Assembly (NCBI RefSeq): GCF_020172665.1
Contig: NZ_CP083985.1
Span: 812,402-876,401, forward strand
DNA length: 64,000 nucleotides
Origin: [Mycobacterium] zoologicum
GTDB taxonomy: Bacteria; Actinomycetota; Actinomycetes; Mycobacteriales; Mycobacteriaceae
Direction: 5' to 3'
The notes beneath the pieces are model-generated. The model saw only the letters and a program-made list of their open reading frames with translations, was not told the DNA's origin and searched no databases. Below, piece after piece: positions 1 through 9,065 of this stretch (positions are counted from its first letter, which is position 1; each line of letters begins with the position of its first letter). The position numbers were made by a program, and so were the translations under genes.

Positions 1-1
1 G

Positions 2-1195
2 CCCGGGCGTCGGGGCCTGGAGCTGGAGACCGACCTGCGCGCCAGCCTCAACGTCGCCGACGCCAAGGCCCGCGGCAACGGTGCGCAGATCGTGATGATC
101 GGCATCCTGCCCACTCTGATGCCCGACCACCTCACCGGGGCCTGGATGAGTGATACGGCCCGGTATGCCGCGCTCAACGATTCGGTGGTCGCCGCGCGCG
201 GTGAGGACATCGTCATCGACATCGACGGCCCCGAGCCGCTGACACTGCAGACTGCGTCGATCGCGCCGGAGTCGGCGTGCACCAGTATGCAGCTGCACCT
301 TCAGGTGTCGCCGGAGGAGTTCGCCGGCCACTGGAACGCCGCCCAGGCGTTGGCCGGCCCGCAGTTGGCGCTGGGCGCCAACTCCCCGTACTTCTTCGGC
401 CATCAGCTGTGGGCGGAGACCCGCGTCGAGTTGTTCGCCCAATCCACCGACACCCGGCCCGAGGAGCTCAAGAAGCAGGGGGTCCGCCCCAGGGTGTGGT
501 TCGGGGAGCGGTGGATCGACTCGATCTTCGACCTGTTCGAGGAGAACGTGCGCTACTTCCCGTCGCTGCTGCCAGAAGTCTCCGACGAGAACCCGGTCGC
601 CGAGCTGGCGTGCGGACGGACCCCGCAGCTCTCCGAGCTGCGTCTGCACAACGGGACGGTGTACCGGTGGAACCGCCCCGTCTACGACGTCGTCGACGGA
701 CGGCCGCACCTGCGGGTGGAGAACCGGGTCCTGCCGTCGGGACCGACGGTCGCCGACATGCTGGCCAACGCGCTGTTCTATTACGGCCTGCTGTGCGTCC
801 TGGCTCGGGAGCAGCGCCCGCTGTGGACCCGGCTGGGCTTCGCGACTGCTCACGACAACTTTCGCCGGGCGGCCCGACACGGGATGGCCGCGCGGCTGTA
901 CTGGCCGGGCCTGGGCGAGGTCGGCATGGGGGAACTGACCCGACGGGAGCTGCTGCCGTTGGCACGCCGGGGCCTGGCTGACTGGGGCGTCGCCGCGGAG
1001 GTGGCCGACCGGTTCCTCGGCATCATCGAGGGCCGGATCGCCACCGGGCGAAACGGCGCCGCGTGGCAGGTGTCGACGGTCACGGCGTTGCAGGCCCGGG
1101 GGATGAGCCGGCCGGACGCGCTGGCCGAGATGCTGGGGCGATACTGCACGCACATGCACACCAACCGGCCGGTGCACACTTGGGAACTAAGCTGA
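2..1195 (+). CDS. glutamate-cysteine ligase family protein (5' end missing)
   Basis: The frame is open from the window edge, so the N-terminus lies upstream; about 397 C-terminal residues are present. The central segment GANSPYFFG, followed by WAETRVELF and VWFGERW, is typical of the actinobacterial GCS2-type carboxylate-amine ligases that join glutamate to an amine such as cysteine using ATP. The usual length is about 480 residues, so roughly 80 are missing. The stop lies 5 nt before the nfo start, which suggests co-transcription. The exact amine substrate cannot be read from the sequence. It is not obviously EgtA of ergothioneine synthesis, and the annotation rests on motif memory alone. 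Confidence 0.8.
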   Translation, partial: PGRRGLELETDLRASLNVADAKARGNGAQIVMIGILPTLMPDHLTGAWMSDTARYAALNDSVVAARGEDIVIDIDGPEPLTLQTASIAPESACTSMQLHLQVSPEEFAGHWNAAQALAGPQLALGANSPYFFGHQLWAETRVELFAQSTDTRPEELKKQGVRPRVWFGERWIDSIFDLFEENVRYFPSLLPEVSDENPVAELACGRTPQLSELRLHNGTVYRWNRPVYDVVDGRPHLRVENRVLPSGPTVADMLANALFYYGLLCVLAREQRPLWTRLGFATAHDNFRRAARHGMAARLYWPGLGEVGMGELTRRELLPLARRGLADWGVAAEVADRFLGIIEGRIATGRNGAAWQVSTVTALQARGMSRPDALAEMLGRYCTHMHTNRPVHTWELS

Positions 1196-1200
1196 CGGCC

Positions 1201-1959
1201 GTGTTGATCGGATCCCATGTGCGCCCGGCCGATCCGCTGGCCGCCGCGCAGGCCGAGGGCGCCGATGTGGTGCAGATCTTCCTCGGCAACCCGCAGAGCT
1301 GGAAGCCGCCCAAACCCCGCGAGGACGCCGAGCAGCTGCGACGGGCGGCGCTGCCGATCTACGTGCACGCGCCGTACCTGATCAACGTCGCCTCGCCCAA
1401 CAACAAGGTGCGCATCCCGTCGCGCACCGTGCTGCAGCAGACCTGCGACGCCGCCGCCGACATCGGTGCGGAGGCCGTGATCGTGCACGGCGGGCACGTC
1501 ACCGCCGACGACTCCGACCCGCAGGCCGGGTTCGTCCGCTGGCGCAAGGCGCTGGATCAGTTGGAGACGACGGTCCCGGTGTATCTGGAGAACACCGCCG
1601 GCGGTGAGCATGCGATGGCCCGGCACTTCGACACCATCGCCAAGCTGTGGGACCACATCGGCAACACCGGCGTCGGGTTCTGCCTGGACACCTGCCACAC
1701 CTGGGCGGCCGGGGAGGCCCTGCCCGACGCGGTGCAGCGCATCAAGGCCATCACCGGGCGCATCGACCTGGTGCACTGCAACGATTCCAAGGATGCGGCC
1801 GGCTCGGGCCGCGACCGGCACGCCAACTTCGGCACCGGCCAGATCGACCCGGACCTGCTGGTGGCCGTGGTCAAAGCCGCCGGCGCCCCGGTGATCTGCG
1901 AGACCTCCGAGGAGGGCCGCGCGGCTGATATCGCATTCCTCAAGGAGCGCGTCGGCTGA
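1201..1959 (+). CDS. nfo: deoxyribonuclease IV (AP endonuclease, Nfo/End)
   Basis: This is a 252-residue zinc-dependent endonuclease IV that cleaves 5' to abasic sites during base-excision repair. The family signatures are all visible: the N-terminal [33 protein letters not shown] and [17 protein letters not shown], which carry the metal-binding His, Asp and Glu residues. Length matches M. tuberculosis End (Rv0670, 252 aa). I start at GTG 1201; TTG 1204 is the alternative. It follows the ligase gene by 5 nt. Gene order here to fadE8 matches M. tuberculosis except that lpqP is absent. Confidence 0.95.
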   Translation: MLIGSHVRPADPLAAAQAEGADVVQIFLGNPQSWKPPKPREDAEQLRRAALPIYVHAPYLINVASPNNKVRIPSRTVLQQTCDAAADIGAEAVIVHGGHVTADDSDPQAGFVRWRKALDQLETTVPVYLENTAGGEHAMARHFDTIAKLWDHIGNTGVGFCLDTCHTWAAGEALPDAVQRIKAITGRIDLVHCNDSKDAAGSGRDRHANFGTGQIDPDLLVAVVKAAGAPVICETSEEGRAADIAFLKERVG

Positions 1960-2110
1960 TCGAGCCGTCCTCCCGAGCCGGACGAGCAGAGACCGTTCAC
2001 CCTGTTATCGTCTGCTGATCATCCAAACCGACTGATTCTCTCACCGATGAATGACAATTAGTTGGTGATGTGTTAAAACTACTTGAGCTCGCCGAAGAGC
2101 CCAACAAGCT

Positions 2111-2165
2111 ACGGCGGTCACGGCCTGGAACCTCCCGACCTCGGGCCGTGACCGCCGTTTCAATT
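2111..2165 (+). terminator. strong intrinsic terminator-like hairpin after nfo
   Basis: A perfect 15-bp inverted repeat ACGGCGGTCACGGCC (2111-2125) and its complement (2144-2158) encloses an 18-nt loop and is followed by a T-rich stretch (TTTCAATTTT). It sits between nfo and fadE8 and should separate the two transcription units. The rest of 1960-2225 shows no convincing gene. Confidence 0.75.
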
Positions 2166-2180
2166 TTGACCACATCAATA

Positions 2181-2220
2181 ATTACAGAGTCTTGTGCGTA
2201 TGTGACGAATCTGTAATACT
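2181..2220 (+). promoter_or_regulatory. fadE8 promoter with 8-bp palindromic operator
   Basis: ATTACAGA (2181-2188) and its exact complement TCTGTAAT (2210-2217) are 21 nt apart. They bracket a possible -35 TTGTGC (2192-2197) and overlap a possible -10 TAATAC (2214-2219). The fadE8 ATG at 2226 lies about 6 nt beyond the -10, so the mRNA is probably leaderless. The PaaX-type regulator in the same operon (4829-5554) is a reasonable but untested candidate to bind here. Confidence 0.5.
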
Positions 2221-2225
2221 CGGGC

Positions 2226-3866
2226 ATGGCCGACACGCATATCGTCACCAACCAAGTCGCTCCCCTACAGGGCTACAACCCGGCGACCTCACCGGTGCTC
2301 ATCGAGGCGCTGATCCGCGAGGGTGGGCAGTGGGGCGTCGACGAGGTCACCGACCTCGGCGCCATCTCCGGATCGAAGCAGGCCCAGCGCTGGGCGGAGC
2401 TCGCCGATCGCAACCGGCCCGTCCTGCACACCCACGACATCGTCGGAAATCGAATCGACGAAGTGGAGTACGACCCGGGCTATCACGAGCTGATGCGCAC
2501 CGCGATCGAGCACGGCCTGCACGCCGCGCCGTGGGCCGACCCGCGCCCGGGTGCCCACGTGGTGCGCGCCGCCCAGACCGGCGTCTGGACCGCCGAACCC
2601 GGCCACATGTGCCCGATCTCGATGACCTACGCGGTGATCCCCGCGCTGCGCTATAACCAGGAGCTGTCCAAGACCTACGAGCCGCTGCTGACCAGCCGGG
2701 TCTACGACCCGGAGCTGGCGATCCCGGCGGACAAGGCCGGCCTCACCGCGGGCATGTCGATGACCGAGAAGCAGGGCGGTTCCGACGTGCGGGCCGGAAC
2801 CACCCAGGCGGTGGCCAACGGTGACGGCAGCTACACCCTGACCGGGCACAAATGGTTCACCTCCGCGCCGATGGGCGACATCTTCCTGGTGCTGGCCCAG
2901 GCGCCCGGCGGGCTGAGCTGTTTCTTTTTGCCCAGGATTCTCCCGGACGGCACCCGCAACCGGATGCGGCTGCAGCGGCTCAAGGACAAGCTCGGCAACC
3001 ACGCCAACGCCTCCAGCGAGGTCGAGTATGACGGGGCCACCGCCTGGCTGGTGGGCGAGGAGGGCCGCGGCGTCTCGGTCATCATCGAGATGGTCAACCT
3101 CACCCGGCTGGACTGCGCTCTGGGTAGCGCCACCAGCATGCGGATGGGCCTGGCCCGCGCCACCTACCACGCCCAGCACCGAAAGGCCTTCGGCGCCTAC
3201 TTGATCGACCAACCAGCGATGCGCAACGTGCTGGCCGACCTGGCGGTGGAGGCCGAAGCGGCCACCATCGTGACCATGCGGATGGCCGGCGCCACCGATC
3301 GCGCGGTCCAGGGTGATGACCGGGAGGCCCTGCTGCGCCGGATCGGCCTGGCGGCTACCAAGTACTGGGTGTGCAAGCGCGCTACCCCGCACGCCGCCGA
3401 GGCGATGGAATGCCTGGGCGGCAACGGTTACATCGAGGACTCGCTGATGCCGCGGCTGTACCGGGAGGCGCCGTTGATGGGCATCTGGGAGGGCTCGGGC
3501 AACGTCAGCGCACTGGACACGTTGCGCGCGTTGGCAACCCAGCCCGACTCGGTGGCGGTGCTCTTCGACGAGCTGGCCGGCCCGGCAGCCGATGACCGCC
3601 GGCTGGGCTCGCACGTGGCGAACCTCAAGGCGACGCTGAGCGAGCTCGGGGACCTCGACGCGGCGCAGTACCGGGCCCGCAAGATCGCCGAGGACATCTG
3701 CCTGGCGCTGCAAGGTGCGCTGCTGGTGCGCCACGGCCACCCGGCCGTCGCCGAAACCTTCCTGGCCACCCGTTTCGGCGGACAGTGGGGCGGGGCGTTC
3801 GGTACGCTCCCGACGGGCCTGGATATCGGGCCGATCCTGGAGCGTGCCTTGGTGAAAGGCTCGTAA
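2226..3866 (+). CDS. fadE8: acyl-CoA dehydrogenase FadE8 (AidB-like)
   Basis: This 546-residue flavoprotein belongs to the AidB branch of acyl-CoA dehydrogenases and should introduce a trans double bond next to an acyl-CoA thioester with FAD. The flavin/substrate loop MTEKQGGSDVR and a C-terminal IWEGSGN, which holds the catalytic-type Glu, are present. Length agrees with M. tuberculosis FadE8 (about 542 aa). It opens an operon with echA4, a regulator and echA5, the same order as Rv0672-Rv0675. The physiological substrate is not known to me; AidB itself binds DNA, but I see nothing here that decides for that role. Confidence 0.9.
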   Translation: MADTHIVTNQVAPLQGYNPATSPVLIEALIREGGQWGVDEVTDLGAISGSKQAQRWAELADRNRPVLHTHDIVGNRIDEVEYDPGYHELMRTAIEHGLHAAPWADPRPGAHVVRAAQTGVWTAEPGHMCPISMTYAVIPALRYNQELSKTYEPLLTSRVYDPELAIPADKAGLTAGMSMTEKQGGSDVRAGTTQAVANGDGSYTLTGHKWFTSAPMGDIFLVLAQAPGGLSCFFLPRILPDGTRNRMRLQRLKDKLGNHANASSEVEYDGATAWLVGEEGRGVSVIIEMVNLTRLDCALGSATSMRMGLARATYHAQHRKAFGAYLIDQPAMRNVLADLAVEAEAATIVTMRMAGATDRAVQGDDREALLRRIGLAATKYWVCKRATPHAAEAMECLGGNGYIEDSLMPRLYREAPLMGIWEGSGNVSALDTLRALATQPDSVAVLFDELAGPAADDRRLGSHVANLKATLSELGDLDAAQYRARKIAEDICLALQGALLVRHGHPAVAETFLATRFGGQWGGAFGTLPTGLDIGPILERALVKGS

Positions 3867-3890
3867 AGGGGCTAAGGCAAAGGCGGTTTC

Positions 3891-4826
3891 ATGCGACACC
3901 ACATCGCGCCCGTTGAGTTCGATAATCTGCGCACGATGACCTACGAGGTCACCGACCGGATAGCCCGAATCACCTTCAACCGCCCCGAGCACGGTAACGC
4001 GATCACCGCCGACACCCCGCTGGAACTGTCGGCGCTGGTGGAGCGCGCCGACCTGGACCCGAACGTGCACGTCATCCTGGTGTCGGGCCGCGGCGAGGGG
4101 TTCTGTGCGGGCTTCGACCTGGGCGCCTACGCCGAAGGCTCGTCGTCGGCGGGCGGTGAGAACTATCGCGGCAGCGTGCTCGACGGCAAAATCCAGGCCG
4201 CCAACCATCGCCCGGACCAGCCCTGGGATCCGATGGTCGACTACCAGATGATGAGCCGGTTCGTCCGCGGGTTCGCCGCGCTGATGCACGCCGACAAACC
4301 GACGGTGGTCAAGATCCACGGCTACTGCGTGGCCGGCGGCACCGACATCGCGCTGCACGCCGACCAGGTGATCGCGGCCTCCGACGCCAAGATCGGCTAC
4401 CCGCCGACCCGGGTATGGGGAGTGCCGGCCGCCGGGTTGTGGGCGCACCGGCTCGGCGACCAGCGCGCCAAACGCCTTCTGCTGACCGGAGATTGCATCA
4501 CCGGCGCGCAGGCCGCCGAATGGGGCCTGGCCATCGAGGCCCCCGGCCCGGCGGACCTCGAGGAGCGCACCGAGCGACTGGTGGCCCGCATCGCCGCGAT
4601 GCCCGTCAACCAGCTCATCATGGCCAAGCTGGCGTTGAACACCGCGCTGCTGCAACAGGGGGTGGCCACCAGCCGGATGGTCAGCACCGTCTTCGACGGG
4701 GTGGCCCGCCACACCCGGGAGGGGCACGCGTTCGTCGCCGACGCGGTGGCGCACGGCTTCCGCGACGCGGTCCGCCACCGCGACGAGCCGTTCGGCGACT
4801 ACGGGCGAAGCACGTCCGGGGTATAG
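3891..4826 (+). CDS. echA4: enoyl-CoA hydratase/isomerase family protein EchA4
   Basis: This is a 311-residue crotonase-fold protein, closely similar to M. tuberculosis EchA4 (Rv0673, about 312 aa) along its length. The oxyanion-hole segments GRGEGFCAGFDL and KIHGYCVAGGTDIALHADQ are present. However, the two glutamates used by classic hydratases appear replaced: TDIA at the first site, and IGYPP without Glu at the second. It may therefore be an isomerase, hydrolase or another crotonase activity rather than a true hydratase. It lies 24 nt after fadE8 and 2 nt before the regulator gene. Confidence 0.88.
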   Translation: MRHHIAPVEFDNLRTMTYEVTDRIARITFNRPEHGNAITADTPLELSALVERADLDPNVHVILVSGRGEGFCAGFDLGAYAEGSSSAGGENYRGSVLDGKIQAANHRPDQPWDPMVDYQMMSRFVRGFAALMHADKPTVVKIHGYCVAGGTDIALHADQVIAASDAKIGYPPTRVWGVPAAGLWAHRLGDQRAKRLLLTGDCITGAQAAEWGLAIEAPGPADLEERTERLVARIAAMPVNQLIMAKLALNTALLQQGVATSRMVSTVFDGVARHTREGHAFVADAVAHGFRDAVRHRDEPFGDYGRSTSGV

Positions 4827-4828
4827 GC

Positions 4829-5554
4829 ATGCACGGTGTTCAGGACCGGATGACGGCACGTTCGGTGGTGCTTTCACTGCTGCTGGGGGCGCACCCGGCA
4901 TCGGCGACTCCGGCTGAATTGCTCAGGCTGACAGCGGGGCTGGTCAAGGAGACCGCCATGCGGGTGGCATTGACCCGGATGGTCGCCGCGGGTGACCTGA
5001 TCCGCTCCGCCGACGGCTACGGCCTCTCTGAGCGTCTGCTCGATCGCCAGCGCCGACAGGACGAGGCGCTGAATCCGACGACGCGGGATTGGCACGGCGA
5101 CTGGATCGCGGTGGTGGTCACCAGCATCGGCAGTGATGCCAGGACCCGCGCGGCGCTGCGCTCCGGACTCACTTCCCTGCGGTTCGCCGAACTGCGCGAA
5201 GGGATTTGGATGCGCCCGGACAATATCGCCGTCGAGCTCGGCCCCGAGCTCGGCGTGCACACCCGAACGCTCACCGCGCGCGATGAACACCCCGCCGAGC
5301 TCGCCGCCACACTGTGGGATCTGACCGAATGGGCCGACACCGGCCGCGGGTTGCTCAAGGTGATGGCCGATGCCGATGGCATTCCCGATCGCTTCGCGGT
5401 CGCCGCCGCGATGGTTCGGCACCTGCGCCGCGACCCGGTGCTGCCGCCGGAGCTGCTCCCGGCGGATTGGCCCGGGCAGCGACTGCGTGACCGGTACTCC
5501 GAATTCGTCGCCGAGCTGACGTCGCGGCGCCAAGCGGGGCAGGTGGAGAGATGA
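4829..5554 (+). CDS. PaaX-family transcriptional regulator (Rv0674-like)
   Basis: This 241-residue protein resembles M. tuberculosis Rv0674. An N-terminal winged-helix region (MTARSVVLSLLLG to VALTRMVAAGDL) is followed by the central and C-terminal domains of PaaX-type repressors, which usually sense aryl- or acyl-CoA thioesters. ATG 4829 is 2 nt after the echA4 stop; ATG 4850 is an alternative start. Its stop overlaps the echA5 start by 4 nt, so it belongs to the fadE8-echA4-echA5 operon. It may control the palindromic site at 2181-2217. Confidence 0.8.
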   Translation: MHGVQDRMTARSVVLSLLLGAHPASATPAELLRLTAGLVKETAMRVALTRMVAAGDLIRSADGYGLSERLLDRQRRQDEALNPTTRDWHGDWIAVVVTSIGSDARTRAALRSGLTSLRFAELREGIWMRPDNIAVELGPELGVHTRTLTARDEHPAELAATLWDLTEWADTGRGLLKVMADADGIPDRFAVAAAMVRHLRRDPVLPPELLPADWPGQRLRDRYSEFVAELTSRRQAGQVER

Positions 5555-6315
5555 CAGATGCGGTGCGGGTGGAGCGCAGCGGTGCGATCACCACCGTGAT
5601 CCTGAACCGGCCGCAGGCGCGCAACGCCGTCGACGGGCCGACCGCGGCCAAGCTGTATCAGGCCTTCGACGAATTCGACCGCGACGACACCGCGTCGGTG
5701 GCCGTGCTCTGGGGCGACAACGGAACCTTCTGTGCCGGAGCCGATCTCAAGGCGCTCGGGACCGCCGACTCCAACCAGACCCACCGCAGCGGACCCGGCC
5801 CGATGGGCCCCACCAGGATGGTGCTGTCCAAACCGGTGATCGCCGCGGTGAGCGGCTACGCGGTGGCCGGCGGACTGGAACTCGCGCTCTGGTGCGACCT
5901 GCGCGTCGTCGAGACCGACGCCGTCTTCGGGGTGTTCTGCCGCCGTTGGGGGGTGCCGCTGATCGACGGTGGCACGGTGCGACTGCCTCGGCTGATCGGC
6001 CACAGCCGCGCCATGGACATGATCCTGACCGGGCGGGCGGTGGACGCCGCCGAGGCCCAAGCGATCGGACTGGCCAATCGGGTGGTGCCCAGCGGTGACG
6101 CACGCCGGGCTGCCGAGCAGCTGGCGGCCGAACTCGCCGAGCTGCCGCAGGGCTGCCTGCGCTCCGATCGGCTCTCGGCGCTGAACCAGTGGGGGATGAG
6201 CGAAACCGATGCGATGGCACAGGAATTCGAGAGCATCGAGCGGGTAGCCGAAGAAGCCTTGAAAGGTGCGGGCCGGTTCGCCAAAGGCGCGGGCCGGCAC
6301 GGCGCCAGGACTTGA
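5551..6315 (+). CDS. echA5: enoyl-CoA hydratase family protein EchA5
   Basis: This is a 254-residue crotonase with the substrate loop FCAGADLKAL and the second loop SGYAVAGGLELALWCDL. The first catalytic Glu of hydratases (GLELA) is kept, but the second position reads FGVFCRRWG without the expected Glu. The start codon overlaps the upstream stop in an ATGA arrangement. It closes the fadE8 operon as in M. tuberculosis, but the mmpS5-mmpL5-mmpR genes that follow there are absent; the next genes are convergent. Confidence 0.88.
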   Translation: MTDAVRVERSGAITTVILNRPQARNAVDGPTAAKLYQAFDEFDRDDTASVAVLWGDNGTFCAGADLKALGTADSNQTHRSGPGPMGPTRMVLSKPVIAAVSGYAVAGGLELALWCDLRVVETDAVFGVFCRRWGVPLIDGGTVRLPRLIGHSRAMDMILTGRAVDAAEAQAIGLANRVVPSGDARRAAEQLAAELAELPQGCLRSDRLSALNQWGMSETDAMAQEFESIERVAEEALKGAGRFAKGAGRHGART

Positions 6316-6322
6316 AGCCTGA

Positions 6323-6739
6323 TCAGCGCCGGTCGGTGATGGTGTTGCCCGAACCCCGGTCGTCCAGCTTCGGGTCGCCGCTGCGGTAGGCCACCGAGTT
6401 GTTGATCCCGCTGATCGTCAGCTCTGTCTCCACCCGGTCGACGCTGATCCGGTTGTCGGCACCGGCGACTGTCACCGTCGCGCAGCGGCCACGAACCGTC
6501 AGCCGGTTGTTGGACCCGGTCACGTTCAGTGACTTGCCGTCGGCGCAGTTCAGCTCCGAGGTGGTCCCGAACGAGTCGTAGGTGATCGTGTTGATGAATC
6601 GCCCGTCATAGTTCTTCGAGATCCGGGCCGACCGGTGCGGCGGTTCGGATTCGCAGCCGGCCGTACCGGCGATCAGTGCCAGCAGCGTGACACCGGCGAG
6701 CAGGATCGTCCAGGAATTTCGGGTGTGGCCGTGGGTCAC
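6323..6739 (-). CDS. DUF3060 lipoprotein (Rv0679c-like)
   Basis: This is a predicted 138-residue lipoprotein. Residues 1-29 form a signal peptide with a hydrophobic core (TILLAGVTLLALIAG) and a lipobox ending in Cys29 (TAGC). The mature part carries DUF3060-type repeats of asparagine-rich beta strands (VTGSNNRLTVRG, VAGADNRISV, ISGINNSVAY). The start is GTG 6739, which overlaps the stop of the upstream gene in a GTGA junction, so the two are translationally coupled. It corresponds to the Rv0679c/Rv0680c pair of M. tuberculosis. The function is unknown; an envelope-surface location is likely. Confidence 0.82.
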   Translation of the reverse strand: MTHGHTRNSWTILLAGVTLLALIAGTAGCESEPPHRSARISKNYDGRFINTITYDSFGTTSELNCADGKSLNVTGSNNRLTVRGRCATVTVAGADNRISVDRVETELTISGINNSVAYRSGDPKLDDRGSGNTITDRR

Positions 6740-7098
6740 GCCGGTACGCGCGCGAGCCGGTTGGTCATCCCCAGCTCGCGTCCGCGGTCGTACAGGAACG
6801 GGTCGCCGTTGTGGTAGTAGACGGTCTGGTCGTAGCCGTACACCGTGACGTCGTTGACGATGTTCTCGGCGATCACGGTGTTCTGCGAACCCTGCATGGT
6901 CACCGCCCAGCAGTCCCCGAAGGCGTACACGGTGTTGTTCACCCCGTTGATGAACAGTGTGCCGCCCTGGCAGTCCAGCGAACGGGTCTCGTGCACCCCG
7001 TAGACGTGGATGTCGCCGGGCACGGCGGTCGCCTCGGCGGCACCGAACAAACCGGCCCCGACGCACAGCATTGCTGCACACAGTGCGGTCGATTTCAT
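6736..7098 (-). CDS. secreted DUF3060 protein (Rv0680c-like)
   Basis: This 120-residue protein has an N-terminal signal sequence (MKSTALCAAMLCVGAGLFGAA) and an AxA-like cleavage region near residue 26. The mature region repeats the DUF3060 pattern (LFINGVNNTVYAFGDC, MQGSQNTVIAENI, VYGYDQTVYYHNG), consistent with a small beta-helical exported protein. A purine-rich ribosome site precedes ATG 7098. It is the first gene of a two-gene operon with the lipoprotein at 6323-6739 and is divergent from the TetR gene at 7253. No enzymatic motif is seen. Confidence 0.82.
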   Translation of the reverse strand: MKSTALCAAMLCVGAGLFGAAEATAVPGDIHVYGVHETRSLDCQGGTLFINGVNNTVYAFGDCWAVTMQGSQNTVIAENIVNDVTVYGYDQTVYYHNGDPFLYDRGRELGMTNRLARVPA

Positions 7099-7252
7099 CT
7101 TCGGCCCCTCTCGCCGGTCCCAACTGGTGCCAAAGCTTACGTCGCGGCGGCTCGGCCGTACCGCGGTTCCCCCGGTTATCCGTGGATTAGAGTTCTGTGC
7201 TGATCTCCCGTCGGTTCCCCAGCCGGACCACACGATCCGAAGGGCGTACGCC

Positions 7253-7882
7253 ATGCCAGCTCGATCAGACCCGCCGTCGGCGGGCGGGCGGCTACGCGCC
7301 AACGGAAAATCCGGGGCGCGGCCGGTCAAGCTGAGCCGCGAGATCATCGTCAACGCCGCGCTGAACTTCCTGGACCGCGAGGGCTGGGACGCACTGACCA
7401 TCAACGCGCTGGCCACCCAGCTGGGCACCAAGGGCCCGTCGCTGTACAACCACGTGCACAGTCTCAACGACCTGCGCCGAGCGATGCGGATGCGGGTCAT
7501 CGACGACCTGCTGGAGATGCTCACCCAGGTCGGTAAGGGTCGCAGCGGCGACGACGCGGTGCTGGTGATGGCCGGCGCCTACCGCAGCTACGCCCACCAC
7601 CACCCCGGCCGCTATTCGGCGTTCACCCGGATGCCGCTGGGCGGCGACGACCCGGAGTACACGGCGGCGGCCACCCGCGCCGCGGCCCCGGTGATCGAGG
7701 TGCTGATGTCCTACGGGCTCGAAGGGGAGCGGGCGTTTCACGCTGCCCTGGAGTTCTGGGCGGCCATGCACGGCTTCGTGCTGCTGGAGATGACCGGGGT
7801 GATGGACGACGTCGACACCGAGGCGGTATTCGCCGACATGGTGCGCCGGTTGGCCTCGGCCATGGACGGCCGTACCGCCTGA
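7253..7882 (+). CDS. TetR-family transcriptional regulator (Rv0681-like)
   Basis: This 209-residue TetR regulator has an N-terminal helix-turn-helix (AALNFLDREGWDALTINALATQLG, then SLYNHVHSLNDLRRAM) and a TetR_C_33-type ligand domain. It matches Rv0681 in position, directly upstream of rpsL. ATG 7253 is chosen from the homologue's extent. A possible -10 TAGAGT lies at 7188-7193. It is divergent from the DUF3060 pair, which it might control along with itself. The ligand is unknown. Confidence 0.85.
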   Translation: MPARSDPPSAGGRLRANGKSGARPVKLSREIIVNAALNFLDREGWDALTINALATQLGTKGPSLYNHVHSLNDLRRAMRMRVIDDLLEMLTQVGKGRSGDDAVLVMAGAYRSYAHHHPGRYSAFTRMPLGGDDPEYTAAATRAAAPVIEVLMSYGLEGERAFHAALEFWAAMHGFVLLEMTGVMDDVDTEAVFADMVRRLASAMDGRTA

Positions 7883-7927
7883 TACCCAGCGGGCGGAAGG
7901 GGCCACAGGGGATACAGGGGCCGCGCT

Positions 7928-7957
7928 TTGACCTGCCGGAGTGCTGACGGGTATCGT
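7928..7957 (+). promoter_or_regulatory. candidate sigma-A promoter of the str operon
   Basis: TTGACC (7928-7933) and TATCGT (7952-7957) are separated by 18 nt and fit the mycobacterial sigma-A pattern with a TANNNT -10 box. They lie 189 nt upstream of rpsL in the 264-nt gap after the TetR gene, which holds no gene that I can support. Confidence 0.55.
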
Positions 7958-8146
7958 GGTAGCTCGTGCCTGGCCACATAGGCGCGTTTGGAGACATAAC
8001 GCGCGCGGCCGGGCCCAATTCGCGTGTCCATTATGCAGCGGAGAAATCCGCAGTGGCCCATGCGACACGCCCGACCGCGGGATAAGCGGTAGGGCACAGG
8101 ACTGCACGTTTTACAGAGTTTGAACAGCGATAGAGGAAGCCGGTAG

Positions 8147-8521
8147 ATGCCAACCATTCAGCAGCTGGTCCGCAAGGGTCGCCGCGACAAGGTCGCCAAG
8201 GTCAAGACCGCGGCCCTCAAGGGCAGCCCGCAGCGTCGAGGCGTGTGCACCCGCGTGTACACCACCACCCCGAAGAAGCCGAACTCGGCGCTTCGTAAGG
8301 TCGCCCGCGTGAAGCTGACCAGCCAGGTCGAGGTCACCGCCTACATCCCGGGTGAGGGTCACAACCTGCAGGAGCACTCGATGGTGCTGGTGCGTGGCGG
8401 CCGGGTGAAGGACCTCCCCGGTGTGCGCTACAAGATCATCCGCGGCTCGCTGGACACCCAGGGAGTCAAGAACCGCAAGCAGGCCCGCAGCCGCTACGGC
8501 GCGAAGAAGGAGAAGAGCTGA
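8147..8521 (+). CDS. rpsL: 30S ribosomal protein S12
   Basis: This is a 124-residue S12, highly conserved and of normal length. It forms part of the ribosomal decoding centre. The [15 protein letters not shown] segment includes Lys43, and RVKDLPG includes Lys88. These are the two positions where mutations give streptomycin resistance, and both are wild type here. It is the first gene of the str operon, and its stop codon shares one base with the rpsG start. Confidence 0.99.
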
Positions 8522-8991
8522 TGCCGCGCAAGGGTCCCGCTCCCAAGCGTCCGCTGGTTTCCGACCCGGTCTACGGGTCGCAGCTGGTCACCCAGCTGGT
8601 CAACAAGATCCTGATGGACGGCAAGAAGTCCCTGGCCGAGCGCATCGTCTACGGCGCGCTGGAGCAGGCGCGCGACAAGACCGGTACCGACCCGGTCGTG
8701 ACGCTCAAGCGCGCGCTGGACAACGTCAAGCCGGCCCTGGAGGTCCGCAGCCGCCGCGTCGGTGGCGCCACCTACCAGGTGCCCGTCGAGGTGCGGCCGG
8801 ACCGCTCCACCACGCTGGCGCTGCGCTGGCTGGTGAGCTTCTCCAAGGCCCGCCGCGAGAAGACCATGATCGAGCGCCTGGCCAACGAGATCCTCGACGC
8901 CAGCAACGGCCTGGGTGCCGCCGTCAAGCGACGCGAGGACACCCACAAGATGGCCGAGGCGAACCGGGCCTTCGCGCACTACCGCTGGTGA
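8521..8991 (+). CDS. rpsG: 30S ribosomal protein S7
   Basis: This is a 156-residue S7, a primary 16S rRNA binding protein that nucleates assembly of the small-subunit head. It opens [20 protein letters not shown] and contains the conserved [14 protein letters not shown] and ALRWL segments. The ATG overlaps the rpsL stop by one nucleotide, which indicates translational coupling. Length matches other mycobacterial S7 proteins. Confidence 0.99.
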   Translation: MPRKGPAPKRPLVSDPVYGSQLVTQLVNKILMDGKKSLAERIVYGALEQARDKTGTDPVVTLKRALDNVKPALEVRSRRVGGATYQVPVEVRPDRSTTLALRWLVSFSKARREKTMIERLANEILDASNGLGAAVKRREDTHKMAEANRAFAHYRW

Positions 8992-9065
8992 TCACGCCGG
9001 CCTGACCCGCCGGGACCAGCTACAAACAAGCAACTGAAGTAACGACAAAGAGTGGGAAGACTGCT

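Noticed and set aside
850..1821. Long open frame on the minus strand opposite the ligase and nfo genes
   Set aside because: It is antisense to two well-supported genes and its translation has no family pattern; high GC keeps such frames open.
2070..2207. Small GTG-start open frame before fadE8
   Set aside because: It reads through the terminator hairpin, lacks a ribosome site and has no recognisable pattern.
2289..4901. 870-codon open frame on the minus strand across fadE8 and echA4
   Set aside because: It is a shadow of conserved plus-strand genes, with a composition rich in Arg, Gly, His and Gln and no recognisable domains.
8269..8412. Streptomycin-resistance change in rpsL
   Set aside because: Lys43 and Lys88 are both wild type.
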